64,000 nucleotides of DNA from JAJECS01 sp965262745. Its GTDB lineage: Bacteria; Chloroflexota; UBA11872. Location: NCBI GenBank assembly GCA_965262745.1, contig OZ253558.1:1984001-2048000 (forward strand), read 5' to 3'. Of the stretch, positions 24,501 to 31,810 are shown piece by piece. The position numbers and the translations under genes are program-made. The notes beneath the pieces are model-generated. The model made no database searches, was not told the origin of the DNA, and saw only the letters and a list, made by a program, of their open reading frames with translations. Position 1 is the first letter of the stretch, and each line of letters opens with the position of its first letter.

Positions 24501-25255
24501 ATCTCACCCGTCAACTGGTTGCCGTGGAGAAACAGCCCCGTCAGGTTGGACAGGCGGCCCAGCTCGGGCGGAATCTCACCCGTCAACTGGTTGTCGTAGA
24601 GATATAGCGCCGACAGGTTGGACAGGTGGCCCAGCTCGGGCGGAATCTCACCCGTCAACCGATTGGCGTAAAGAACCAGCTCCGTCAGGTTGGACAGGCG
24701 GCCCAGCTCAAGCGGAATCTCACCCGTCAACTGGTTGCCGTAGAGAACCAGCGCCGACAGGTTGGACAGGTGGCCCAGCTCGGGCGGAATCTCACCCGTC
24801 AACTGGTTGCCGTGGAGATATAGCCTCGTCAGGTTGGACAGGCGGCCCAGTTCAGGCGGTAAAGTCCCCGTCAGGTTGTTGCCCGGGAGACCCAGCTCAA
24901 TAACTCGGCCGTTGCTGTCCGTGGTGACGCCGCGCCACTCGCCAATGGGCCTGCCGCTCAGCCAGTTCGCGTTGGCGTCCCAGCTTGCGCCACCCGTGCT
25001 GTGGTAGAAAGCGACCAGCACGGCCCGGTCCGAGGCGGATTGCGCACGCGTCGGCGTGGCCGTTGGTCTGGATGTGGCCGTCGGCGCAGCTGTTGGTTCC
25101 AGTGTCGGCGTGGCCGTTGGGGTCGCCGCCGGCTGCCCGGCGGCAGCCGGCGCGGTGGGCTCCTCCTCGCCTCCGCATGCTCCCAAGAGCATCGCCAATA
25201 TGGCGGCAAGCGCGAACAGTCCCAAGGCCCGATTTATGATGTGAATCCGGTGCAT
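21572..25255 (-). CDS. Large leucine-rich-repeat surface lipoprotein
   Basis: From the ATG at 25255 the protein has 1227 residues, with a signal peptide ending in the lipobox LLGAC (Cys27). A Pro/Thr-rich linker leads to two similar modules. Each has a cap (DRAVLVAFYHSTGGASW, WLSGRPIGEWRGVTTDSNG), plant-type 24-residue LRRs (L-x-x-N-x-L-T-G-x-I-P-P-E-L-G), and a closing GCIPEGLRDIASNDL. Module 1 has 9 repeats and module 2 has 11. After them come a beta-rich domain (FNGAGAAAWRRMHEGGQIVA), a DUF4352-like domain (DVFGIHLELQALEVV) and a Cys-containing domain (GECYAGLVVRPGESCTY), all joined by TPTP linkers. A cell-surface binding or adhesion role is inferred. It is divergent from the regulator at 25550. 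Confidence 0.9.
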   Translation of the reverse strand: MHRIHIINRALGLFALAAILAMLLGACGGEEEPTAPAAAGQPAATPTATPTLEPTAAPTATSRPTATPTRAQSASDRAVLVAFYHSTGGASWDANANWLSGRPIGEWRGVTTDSNGRVIELGLPGNNLTGTLPPELGRLSNLTRLYLHGNQLTGEIPPELGHLSNLSALVLYGNQLTGEIPLELGRLSNLTELVLYANRLTGEIPPELGHLSNLSALYLYDNQLTGEIPPELGRLSNLTGLFLHGNQLTGEIPPELGRLSNLTGLFLHGNQLTGEIPPELGRLSNLTGLFLHGNQLTGEIPPELGRLSNLTELYLSGNQLTGEIPPELGGLSNLTRLDLYDNQLTGCIPEGLRDIASNDLGQLNLPDCGAATPGATVTPTPTPEPTAAPTATSRPTATPTRAQSASDRAVLVAFYHSTGGASWDANANWLSGRPIGEWRGVTTDSNGRVIELGLWDNQLTGEIPPELGRLSNLMSLVLWDNQLTGEIPPELGRLSNLTVLGLSGNHLTGPIPPELGDLSNLKNLYLSGNQLTGPIPPELGRLSNLIGLNLSDNQLTGEIPPELGHLSNLWALFLNGNQLTGEIPLELGRLSNLTRLFLHGNQLTGEIPLELGRLTDLMELVLYGNHLTGPIPPELGGLSDLMELVLYGNQLTGEIPPELGGLSNLTRLDLSGNQLTGEIPPELGGLSNLTGLFLHGNQLTGEIPLELGRLSDLMELVLYGNQLTGCIPEGLRDIASNDLGQLNLPDCGAATPGATVTPTPTPEPTAAPTATSRPTATPVRPGKFSEFNGAGAAAWRRMHEGGQIVACYEGLALPRDSFCLSEGFRFSPDFSELLDTKFLVAHLPDGDALVLQGNTTSRSGGDIFLGWITFENRVITHLDFNPTDIVSEPAQAATPTATTTPEPTPAPTPQFDATPMPAPGGVLTFKDDVFGIHLELQALEVVRGYAGDKRSDFWLDSGNEWVKVVIEVKNLSEDDYSFSLPSTFALVDTNNSELGDTFGAPDTGSLIADKEIAPGATVRGDIVLQAPISETFLALEVEPIFFDAQYLPLTAGSTPSPTPTATPVVTPTTAVTPTPVPESTPTPSPTPTATPVVTPTTAVTPTPVPESTPTQPARGECYAGLVVRPGESCTYPGSSQVLSVDGEGKGRWSAIPFLTFSGEINVSLTVNGREERFVARPQSDGSWIIEEAGGSEAQTSEATNTPMPTPEPQPPITASDPFALGVNTMFG
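21931..22098 (-). repeat. Two tandem 84-bp repeats coding a Pro/Thr linker
   Basis: The units 21931-22014 and 22015-22098 appear identical by eye. They encode the TPTP/VVTPTTAVTPTPVPE linker near the C-terminus of the LRR lipoprotein. Slippage here would change linker length by 28 residues without breaking the frame. Confidence 0.85.
22922..23096 (-). repeat. 175-bp direct repeat, copy 1 (LRR module end and linker)
   Basis: This stretch is identical by eye to 24059-24233, 1137 bases away. It encodes the end of an LRR module and the Thr/Pro linker after it. Confidence 0.85.
23089..23905 (-). repeat. 72-bp LRR-coding repeat array, module 2 (11 repeats)
   Basis: Eleven degenerate 72-base units encode 24-residue leucine-rich repeats. 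Unit-to-unit variation falls in the solvent-facing positions (for example LVLYGN, LFLHGN, LDLSGN). Confidence 0.85.
23908..24107 (-). repeat. 200-bp direct repeat, copy 1 (LRR cap plus linker)
   Basis: Identical by eye to 24901-25100, an offset of 993 bases. It encodes the N-terminal cap of LRR module 2 and part of the linker before it. Copies this long without mismatches point to recent duplication or gene conversion. Confidence 0.85.
24059..24233 (-). repeat. 175-bp direct repeat, copy 2
   Basis: Matches 22922-23096 exactly by eye. It encodes the end of LRR module 1 and the linker into module 2. Confidence 0.85.
24227..24895 (-). repeat. 72-bp LRR-coding repeat array, module 1 (9 repeats)
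   Basis: Nine 72-base units. Three consecutive units (about 24364-24580) encode the same TGLFLHGNQL repeat with nearly identical DNA, a sign of recent unit expansion. Confidence 0.85.
24901..25100 (-). repeat. 200-bp direct repeat, copy 2
   Basis: Pairs with 23908-24107; it encodes the cap of LRR module 1. Confidence 0.85.
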
Positions 25256-25549
25256 ACCTGCCCTCGCCAATATATGCACTCGTGATGACAATCGGACCTC
25301 CCCGACGACGGTGGAGGCCAAGTGAAGATCTTCCGAAACACGAACAGCTATCCGCTGCACTTTACCAAACTAGCTGTGAGCTACCTGTGAGCTTCAAGGC
25401 TTCTTGGCCGGAATCTGCTGTGAGGTGTTTCTGGGCCAGCTATGATTTGGGGGCTGGCCGGGCCGAGCGCGTTCTCGCATCCCGCAGCCGGCGCGGCGCG
25501 GCGGCGACGGGCCGCTCACGGTCGTAGGCAGCCCGATTCGAGGAGGGAA
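25256..25549. promoter_or_regulatory. Shared divergent intergenic region (LRR lipoprotein / one-piece regulator)
   Basis: This 294-base gap separates the divergent starts of the LRR lipoprotein and the kinase-regulator. No other gene is convincing within it, and it must contain both promoters. A GAGCTACCTGTGAGCTTC stretch (about 25377-25394) carries a GTGAGCT direct repeat that could serve as a binding half-site pair. That is weak evidence. Confidence 0.45.
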
Positions 25550-27931
25550 ATGGAACAGGCAGACGAGCTTCAGCGGGAGATAACGGAGCTGCGGGAGCGG
25601 CTGTCCCGGCTGAGCCAGGCCAGCCTGCGCATCAACGAGAGCCTCGACTTCGATTCAGTGCTCCAGGGGGTGCTGGACAGCGCCTGCTCGCTGACCGGCG
25701 CCCGCTACGGCGTGATCACCCTGCTGGATGAGTCGGGGCGGATAGAGGACTTCGTAACTTCCGGACTGACCCCGGACGAGCACCGGCGGTTCACGGAGCT
25801 GCCCGAAGGGCTGAAGCTCTTCGAGCACCTCAGCCGGATTACGGAACCGCTGCGACTGCGGGACTTCCACAGCCACACCAGGGCGTTGGGCCTGCCCGAG
25901 TTCCGCCCGCCGATGGCAATCAGCCCCGTTCTGACCTTCCTGGCCGCGCCCATACGACACCTGGGGGAGAGCGTCGGGGCCTTCTACGTGGGCGAGAAGG
26001 CGGTGGAGTTCACCCCGGAGGACGAGGAGACCCTGGTGATGTTCGCCTCCCAAGCGGCGCTGGTCATCGCCAATGCCCGCAGGCACCGGGACGAGCAGCG
26101 GGCCAGGGCCGACCTGGAGACCCTGATCGACACCTCCCCGGTGGGCGTCCTGGTGTTCGACGCGAAGACGGGCGGCGTGACGTCGGTCAACCGGGAGGCC
26201 AGGAGGATCGTCAGCGGCCTGCACATGCCTGACGGCTCGGCGGAGGATCTCCTTGACATGCTGACCTTCCGGCGAGCCGACGGGCGGGAGATCTCCCTGG
26301 AGGAGTTCCCCCTGGCCCAGGCGCTGAGCACGGGCGAGACGGTGCGCGCCGAGGAGATCGTCATCGAGGTCCCCGACGGCGGGAGCGTCACCACCCTGGT
26401 CAACGCCACGCCCGTCCGCTCGGAGGGGGGCGAGGTCGTTTCAGTGGTCGCCACCTTCCAGGACATGACGCCGCTGGAGGAGATGGAGCGGCTGCGCGCC
26501 GAGTTCCTGGGCATGGTGAGCCACGAGCTCCGAACGCCGCTGACCTCCATCAAAGGCTCAGCCGCCACGCTCACCGAGGCGGCGTCCGACCTGGACCCCG
26601 CCGAGATGCTCCAGTTCTTTCGCATCATCGGCGAGCAGGCCGACTACATGCGCGACCTGATCGGCGACCTGCTGGACGTGGCGCGCATCGAGACGGGCGA
26701 GCTGTCGGTGGCCCCCGCGCCTGCGGACGTGGCGACCCTGGTGGACGAGGCCAGGAGCAGGTTCCAGAGCGGAGGGGGCAGGAACAACCTCCGCATCGAC
26801 CTGCCCCCGGAGCTGCCGCTGGTCATGGCGGACGGGCGCCGCATCATCCAGGTGCTGAACAACCTGCTCACCAACGCGGCCCGGTACTCCCACGAGGCGT
26901 CCGCCATCGGGGTGTCGGCGGTGCGGGAGGGTTACCACGTGGCTGTCTCCGTCACGGACGAGGGCAGAGGGATCGCCGCCGAGCGGCTGCCGCACCTGTT
27001 TCGGAAGTTCTCCCGCATCGACGGCGAAGACCGGAGACGGGACATCGCGGGGTCGGGCCTGGGCCTCGCCATCTGCAAGGGGATCGTGGAGGCCCACGGG
27101 GGCCGGATATGGGCCGAGAGCGACGGGCCGGGCCTGGGGGCGCGGTTCACTTTCACGGTTCCGGCGGCCGGGGATGCCGCAGCCGGCGTTCCCCGGCTCG
27201 CCGCCCGCTCTCGGCGGGCGGAGCGGGAGCGGACACGCATTCTCGCGGTGGACGACGACCCGCAGACGCTGCGGCACGTCCGGGACGCGCTCACGAATGC
27301 GGGTTACGCGCCGATTGTGACCGGCGACCCGCAGGAGGCGACGAGCCTCGTGCAGGCGAACGCCCCCCACCTGGTGCTGCTGGACCTGATGCTGCCGGGG
27401 ACCGATGGCATCGAGCTGATGGGGGACATCCTGGATATGGCCGACGTGCCGGTCATCTTCCTATCGGCCTACGGCCAGGAGGAAATCATCGCCAGGGCCT
27501 TCGAGCAGGGAGCCGACGACTACGTAGTCAAGCCCTTCTCGCCGACTGAGCTTGTGGCGAGGATCAAGGCGGCCCTGCGCAAGCGGGAAGCGCCCGAATG
27601 GGCCGAGCCGTCGGACCCCTTCGTGCTGGGGGAGCTGACCATCGACTACGCCGAGCGCCGCGCCACGCTGGCCGGGCGTCCCGTGCAGCTGACGGCCATC
27701 GAGTACGGGCTGCTCTTCGAGCTTTCGGCCAACGCCGGTCGCGTGATGACCTACGACCGGCTGCTGCACCGGGTCTGGGGCCTGCGGCGCTCCGGCGACT
27801 CCCGGCGCGTGCGCACCGCCGCGAAGCAGCTCCGTCGCAAGCTGGGCGACGACGCCAACAACCCCACCTACATCCTCAACGAGCCCCGCGTCGGCTACCG
27901 GATGGCGAAGGGCAGTAATAGCGAACAATGA
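25550..27931 (+). CDS. One-piece two-component regulator: GAF-PAS-kinase-receiver-winged helix
   Basis: The ATG at 25550 follows AGGAGG by 3 bases and gives 793 residues. Domains in order: a short coiled coil (1-25), GAF (about 33-178), PAS (about 188-308), HisKA with His325 (SHELRTPLTS), HATPase (N-box NNLLTNAARYSHE 437-449, DEGRGI 470-475, GSGLGLAI 501-508), receiver (VDDD 567-570, phospho-acceptor D612, K661), and an OmpR-type winged helix (about 690-788, ending NEPRVGYRMAKG). Sensor, relay and DNA-binding output are one chain and no membrane segment is visible. It is therefore a cytosolic sensor that regulates genes directly, most obviously the divergent LRR lipoprotein. Confidence 0.92.
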   Translation: MEQADELQREITELRERLSRLSQASLRINESLDFDSVLQGVLDSACSLTGARYGVITLLDESGRIEDFVTSGLTPDEHRRFTELPEGLKLFEHLSRITEPLRLRDFHSHTRALGLPEFRPPMAISPVLTFLAAPIRHLGESVGAFYVGEKAVEFTPEDEETLVMFASQAALVIANARRHRDEQRARADLETLIDTSPVGVLVFDAKTGGVTSVNREARRIVSGLHMPDGSAEDLLDMLTFRRADGREISLEEFPLAQALSTGETVRAEEIVIEVPDGGSVTTLVNATPVRSEGGEVVSVVATFQDMTPLEEMERLRAEFLGMVSHELRTPLTSIKGSAATLTEAASDLDPAEMLQFFRIIGEQADYMRDLIGDLLDVARIETGELSVAPAPADVATLVDEARSRFQSGGGRNNLRIDLPPELPLVMADGRRIIQVLNNLLTNAARYSHEASAIGVSAVREGYHVAVSVTDEGRGIAAERLPHLFRKFSRIDGEDRRRDIAGSGLGLAICKGIVEAHGGRIWAESDGPGLGARFTFTVPAAGDAAAGVPRLAARSRRAERERTRILAVDDDPQTLRHVRDALTNAGYAPIVTGDPQEATSLVQANAPHLVLLDLMLPGTDGIELMGDILDMADVPVIFLSAYGQEEIIARAFEQGADDYVVKPFSPTELVARIKAALRKREAPEWAEPSDPFVLGELTIDYAERRATLAGRPVQLTAIEYGLLFELSANAGRVMTYDRLLHRVWGLRRSGDSRRVRTAAKQLRRKLGDDANNPTYILNEPRVGYRMAKGSNSEQ

Positions 27932-28428
27932 AACTTGCAATCTTCACTAGGGCTTCCAAGCATAGTCTTCCTCGACCTATCCACAATCACCCACTCAAGC
28001 TAAACGGCACCTCCAGGGGAAGTGCAAATGATGAGCAGCGCAGGGGACGACTCGCTCGTGTATAGGCGGGGGAGATACTAGACTGAATCAGTTGACAGGT
28101 GCCACTTATGTATAATCTTTACGAAATAGTGCTTGAAAGCCCTCGGATGTGGCTAAGACTCCAAGCTTCGTGCTTCTCGGAGGAGCAGGCGACAGCGTTC
28201 TTCGCATATCGATTTGGCGGCAGCGATCCCGACCCTCTTCGACCCGATCTCCGCTATGTCTCGTTTTCCTTCCGCCTGCCCCGCAAACTGTCCGAATGCA
28301 CTGACCACATCCCGTAATCGAGCCTCGATCCCGACACGTTGGACGAGAGCCAGACATGGGCGTCGACCAATTGCTCTTGTGGTCCGCGCCGTTGCGCCAG
28401 ACAGGGCGCGAGGAGACTGGCACCCAGC
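27932..28428. other. Gap without a supported gene
   Basis: About 500 bases between the regulator and the toxin-antitoxin locus. A 72-codon frame from a GTG at 28099 lacks a ribosome-binding site and family features. A TTGACA (28092-28097) and TATAAT (28111-28116) pair is separated by only 13 bases, too short for a normal sigma-70 promoter. Base composition is more AT-rich than on either side. Confidence 0.5.
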
Positions 28429-28472
28429 AATATAGACACCCCAAGCGTCCAGTCATATTATGTGTCTATATT
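28429..28472 (+). promoter_or_regulatory. Promoter and inverted-repeat operator of the toxin-antitoxin operon
   Basis: An 11-bp perfect inverted repeat, AATATAGACAC (28429-28439) and GTGTCTATATT (28462-28472), brackets a good sigma-70-type promoter. The -35 TAGACA (28433-28438) overlaps the left arm, a 17-base spacer follows, and the -10 TATTAT (28456-28461) touches the right arm. A dimeric antitoxin bound to both arms would cover the promoter, which is how Phd/VapB-type antitoxins repress their own operon. Confidence 0.7.
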
Positions 28473-28487
28473 TCGAGGGAGGCCATT

Positions 28488-28712
28488 GTGAAAGAGATCG
28501 GGGCCGCGAAGTTCAAGGAGCAATGTCTGGCGTTGTTGGATCAACTCGACGCCGACGGCTTGATCGTCACCAAGCGCGGCAAGCCCGTTGCCCGCGTGGT
28601 TCCCTACGACAGTCAGGAAGCCGAGTTGATCGGCGGCCTCCGGCACAAGATCGAGGTCAGGGGCGACCTGTCGACGACCGGCCTGCGCTGGGATGCCGAT
28701 GCTCAACCTTGA
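28488..28712 (+). CDS. Phd/YefM-like antitoxin
   Basis: A GTG at 28488, preceded by GAGGGAGG with 5 bases of spacing, gives a 74-residue product. Its N-terminus VKEIGAAKFKEQCLALLDQL followed by IVTKRGKPVARVVPYDS is the typical Phd/YefM/VapB DNA-binding fold (the A-A-K-F-K and T-K-R-G-K-P-V-A-x-V-x-P motifs). The C-terminal tail (RGDLSTTGLRWDADAQP) is the part that normally wraps the toxin. It overlaps the PIN toxin start by 20 bases, as usual for co-translated pairs. Because that toxin reading frame is interrupted, this antitoxin may be an orphan repressor. Confidence 0.85.
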   Translation: MKEIGAAKFKEQCLALLDQLDADGLIVTKRGKPVARVVPYDSQEAELIGGLRHKIEVRGDLSTTGLRWDADAQP

Positions 28713-29061
28713 TACGAACATCCTCGTCTTTGCGCTCGCCGGAGACCTTCAACCCTCGGAGCGGAACCTGTTGGCCAACAGTCGCTAGTCCATATCGTCG
28801 ATTGTGTTGTGGGAGCTGGCGAAGCTCGTTCAACTCGGTCGGCTGCGTATGGACCTGGACGACCGGGAAGTGGTGCGCGTCCTGAGTCGTCTGCATGTTT
28901 GGGCGATCGACCTCACCGTCGCACGTGCCTCGACCCGCCTGGACTTCACCAGCGATCCGGCGGACGAGATCATTGCCGCCACGAGCGTCGTGCATAACGT
29001 TCCTTTGCTCACGCGCAACGACGTCATTCGAAGCTCGAAGATGGTGCCTCTGGCCTCGTAG
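28693..29061 (+). pseudogene. PIN-domain (VapC-like) toxin interrupted by an in-frame TAG
   Basis: The frame starts MPMLNLDTNILVFALAGDLQ with the first PIN aspartate (D7). A TAG at 28786-28788 comes after ERNLLANSR. The same frame then resumes SISSIVLWELAKL (conserved Glu) and continues to the acidic motif DPADEIIAATS and PLLTRND, ending at 29061. Everything else about a 122-codon VapC is intact and in one frame, so the defect looks like a single substitution, most simply TGG to TAG. Restart at the GTG/TTG around 28804 would give a protein without D7, so RNase activity is not expected. Confidence 0.8.
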
Positions 29062-29190
29062 ACCGTACGGCTGATCGCTTGGCCGGAGATGCATTGGCTA
29101 CTTGAGAACAGGTGCATTGCGCAATTGCCGAACTCCAGCCGTATACGCGGTCGAATGTGGCGGTGGGTCATGCTGCTAGGAGGGTGCGGA

Positions 29191-31148
29191 ATGGCGACTC
29201 GTCGTCTCCAGGTGCAGGGAGATCGCGAACGGGCAACCACAAGGGGTGCCCCTACACCGGTCGTCGAGGGGCGCAGCGTGGAAACCCGCTTCCGCCGGAC
29301 GGACGGGGGCTATGTTTCCCACAACCTCCAGGCCCATCAGCCAGCCGCAGGACCGTCTTATAGTACGCCCAGGCTTGCCGCACCCGACGGCTGCGGGGAG
29401 GTAGTTCTGGCGGCGGCAACTCCACGGCATCCACGCTACGAGGCGCATGAAAGCCCGCCGCTTCTGGTCTCCCTGGGCTATGGGCTGCAATTCGGCCTGA
29501 TCGCTTCGGCCGCCTTGCTGGTCACGCCGGTGATCGTGGCCAAGGCATCGGGGCAGGACGACGCCTACCTGGGGTGGATGGTCTTCGCCACGCTGGTGGT
29601 CGTTGGCGTGGCCACATTGCTGCAGGTGCGCCGGCTCGGGCCGGTTGGCGCCGGAGCCGTGCTTCCGCTGTTCACGGCCGCCTTCTCGATCCCATTCTGC
29701 ATTACGGCGCTGGTGGACGGCGGGCCGGCAACGCTGACGACGCTGATCCTGGCGTCGGCGGCCTTCCAGCTGATTATCTCCAAGTGGCTGTTCTTTCTGC
29801 GGCGAATCGTCACGCCAACGATCAGCGGCACCGTGATGATGATTCTCTCCATCACCCTGGCGTCGGCAGTCTTCGGTCTGCTGGACGACGCAGCGGAATC
29901 CGAGCCCGTGGCGGTGCCGTTGACCGCGGTGGTCACCCTCATGGTCGTCGGAGCGCTCACCCTGCGCGGTTCACCGGTCTGGCGTCTGTGGGCGCCGATG
30001 ATCGGCATCGTGGTTGGCTCGGTCGCTGCCGCGGCGTTTGGCATCTATGACTTCGACAGGGTGACCGAGGCCAGTTGGATAGGGCTTCCCACCGAGTGGC
30101 CGGAATTGGGAGTCGATTTCGGCATCCCGTTCTGGACGCTGTTGCCGGCGTTTCTGTTCCTCGGCGTAAGCATCTCGATTCAAGTGAACGGCGAGTCTAT
30201 CTCGCTGCAACGGGTGGCGCGGCGCGGGGACCTGGCGATCGACTTTCGCGAGGTGCAGGGGGCGCTGGCCGGCACCGGTGTGTGCAATGTGCTCGCCGGT
30301 GTCGCGGGCACGGTGCCCAACATCGTCAGTCCAGGCATCGTCTCGTACACGCAGGTGACGGCGTCGCGTCCCGCCGCGTGGGCTACTGCGTCGGCGGCCT
30401 GTTCATCGCGCTGGCGTTTCTGCCCAAGGTGTCCGGACTGTTGAGCTCCCTGCCCGGACCCGTGATGGCGGGATACCTGATCCTGATTACCGGAGCGCTG
30501 TTCGTGGACGGCGCGCGGACGGTTATCCAGACTGAACAGGACCGACAGAAGTTGACCGTTGCGGGCGTTTCATTCTGGATAGGCGCGGCTTTTCAGTTCG
30601 GCTTGTTCAGCCTGCCAGACCTTGGCTCGGTGTGGGGAACGCTGCTCAAGAGCGGCGTCACTACCGGGGGCTTCGCCGTAGTCGCGATGATTCTTTTCCT
30701 GGAACTTACCAGCCATCGTCGCATGCGATTTGAGTCGAAGCTCCACATCGAAGTCTTGCCGGAACTCTCGGCCTTTGTCACCAGATTCGCCGACCGCAGA
30801 GGCTGGGATACCGCGATGAAAGATCGCCTGAACGCGGTTGCGGAAGAAACGCTGCTGACGCTGGCGCCGCTGAAGCTAGATCTAGACGACGACGATGACG
30901 ATGGGCGACGATTGGTCGTGGTGGCGTCAAGCGAAGGCCCGGTGGCGGACCTGGAGTTCATCGGCGGCGGCAGTGAAGAGAACCTCGAGGACCGAGTCCG
31001 ACAGCTCCAGCAGCACGACTCGGAGATTGTTGCCGAGAGTGAACTCTCCCTACAGCTGCTGCGGCACTACGCCACCTCCGTACGGCATCAGCAGTATCAC
31101 GGCACCGATATCATCACCGTTCGCGTCGACGCTCCCGGGACGCCGTAA
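29191..31148 (+). pseudogene. NCS2 (xanthine/uracil-type) permease with C-terminal ATPase-like domain, frameshifted
   Basis: The first part has the NCS2 pattern: ESPPLLVSLGYGLQFGLIAS, about ten helices, IPFWTLLPAFLFLGVSISIQ, and a GVAGTVPNIVSPG loop. At about 30361 the frame breaks. Restoring one base in GTGACGGCGTC gives VTGVASRRVGYCVGG and the permease continues in the next frame to FLELTSHRR. It then has a soluble tail (about 150 residues) whose FADRRGWDTAMKDRLNAVAE and SLQLLRHYATSVRH resemble HATPase_c_2 anti-sigma/kinase-like domains. The start is uncertain: AGGAGGG precedes the ATG at 29191 by 6 bases, but codons 10-80 cross a dispersed repeat, so a start near 29278 or later is possible. 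A sequencing error cannot be excluded. Confidence 0.75.
29231..29255 (+). repeat. 25-base dispersed hairpin element, copy 1
   Basis: GGGCA (29231-29235) can pair with TGCCC (29247-29251), and the element ends CCCCTAC. It aligns with 47618-47642 at 21 of 25 positions. Confidence 0.6.
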
Positions 31149-31328
31149 ACAACGGCAGCCATGCCGCTATCCGCAGCGTGCCGATCGCCGCCCCAGCCGC
31201 CGTCCTCTCAGCGCCCAGGCGAGTATGGGCTCCGAGTGCATGGGTAAAATTGGGGACCCACAGGGCACCCACCGAGACGGGCGTGGTACCGTTCAAGCCC
31301 AGCCCCAGCTCCCTTTGGCGCTGGGTCC

Positions 31329-31400
31329 GGCGGAGTAGCTCAGAGGTAGAGCAGGGGACTCATAAGCCCTTGGCCGCAGGTTCGATTCCTGCCTCCGCTA
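31329..31400 (+). tRNA. tRNA with CAT anticodon (Met or Ile2)
   Basis: GGCGGAG pairs with CTCCGCT (terminal G-T). The D-arm is GCTC-AGAGGTA-GAGC and the T-arm GCAGG-TTCGATT-CCTGC. The anticodon loop CTCATAA is bordered by GGGGA/GCCCT, leaving one A-G mismatch at the loop-closing pair, which is unusual but tolerable. No CCA is encoded. It is 7 bases upstream of tRNA-Leu. Confidence 0.85.
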
Positions 31401-31407
31401 CCGGCCG

Positions 31408-31491
31408 GCCGAGGTGGTGAAACTGGCAGACACGCAGTCCTCAGGAGGCTGTGAGCAACCGCTCGTGCGGGTTCGAATCCCGCCCTCGGCA
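31408..31491 (+). tRNA. tRNA-Leu (CAG), copy 1
   Basis: GCCGAGG pairs perfectly with CCTCGGC. The anticodon loop CTCAGGA gives CAG, the long variable arm GAGCAACCGCTC is present, and the T-arm is GCGGG-TTCGAAT-CCCGC. Copy 2 lies at 38992. Confidence 0.95.
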
Positions 31492-31810
31492 CCGCGACCT
31501 GGACGCCGCGCCTGCGGTTGCCCGGCCCAGCAAGGCGTCCGCCGGCGTGTGTCCATATTTCGCCTTAATCCGGTGCACCTCCGTGATCGACCCTACCTAC
31601 AACATTCTTGCCGTACCGGCCGGCTGGCCTCCGCCCGCTCCGCCAAATCTTCGCGCTTCGACGCCCGACCCCCGGGACGCATGCTCACAGCGGCCGAACC
31701 ACAAGCACCTATTCCTCAGGCCGAGAGACCTACCGACGCACGCACTCGGTTACCCGCCACGCCGCATGCGGTCACCTCAGGCAACCGCCCGTGGCAAAGC
31801 TCGTTCTGCA
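31492..31810. other. Non-coding stretch after tRNA-Leu, copy A
   Basis: No gene is supported in these 319 bases. The first about 130 resemble the same stretch after the second tRNA-Leu (39076 onward), so this is duplicated non-coding DNA. It may contain the 3' region of the minus-strand sulfatase-fold gene. Confidence 0.6.

Noticed and set aside
22730..24823. Several plus-strand ORFs with repeated VGQAAQLRRNLTRQLV or RPSSGGISPVNW
   Set aside because: Antisense reading of the LRR-coding repeats.
23089..24895. Regular 72-bp repeats that could suggest a CRISPR-like array
   Set aside because: There are no spacers; the repeats are contiguous, in one reading frame, and encode leucine-rich repeats.
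28092..28317. TTGACA plus TATAAT pair with a 72-codon ORF from 28099
   Set aside because: The spacer is only 13 bases, and the ORF would begin inside the supposed promoter with no ribosome-binding site or family features.
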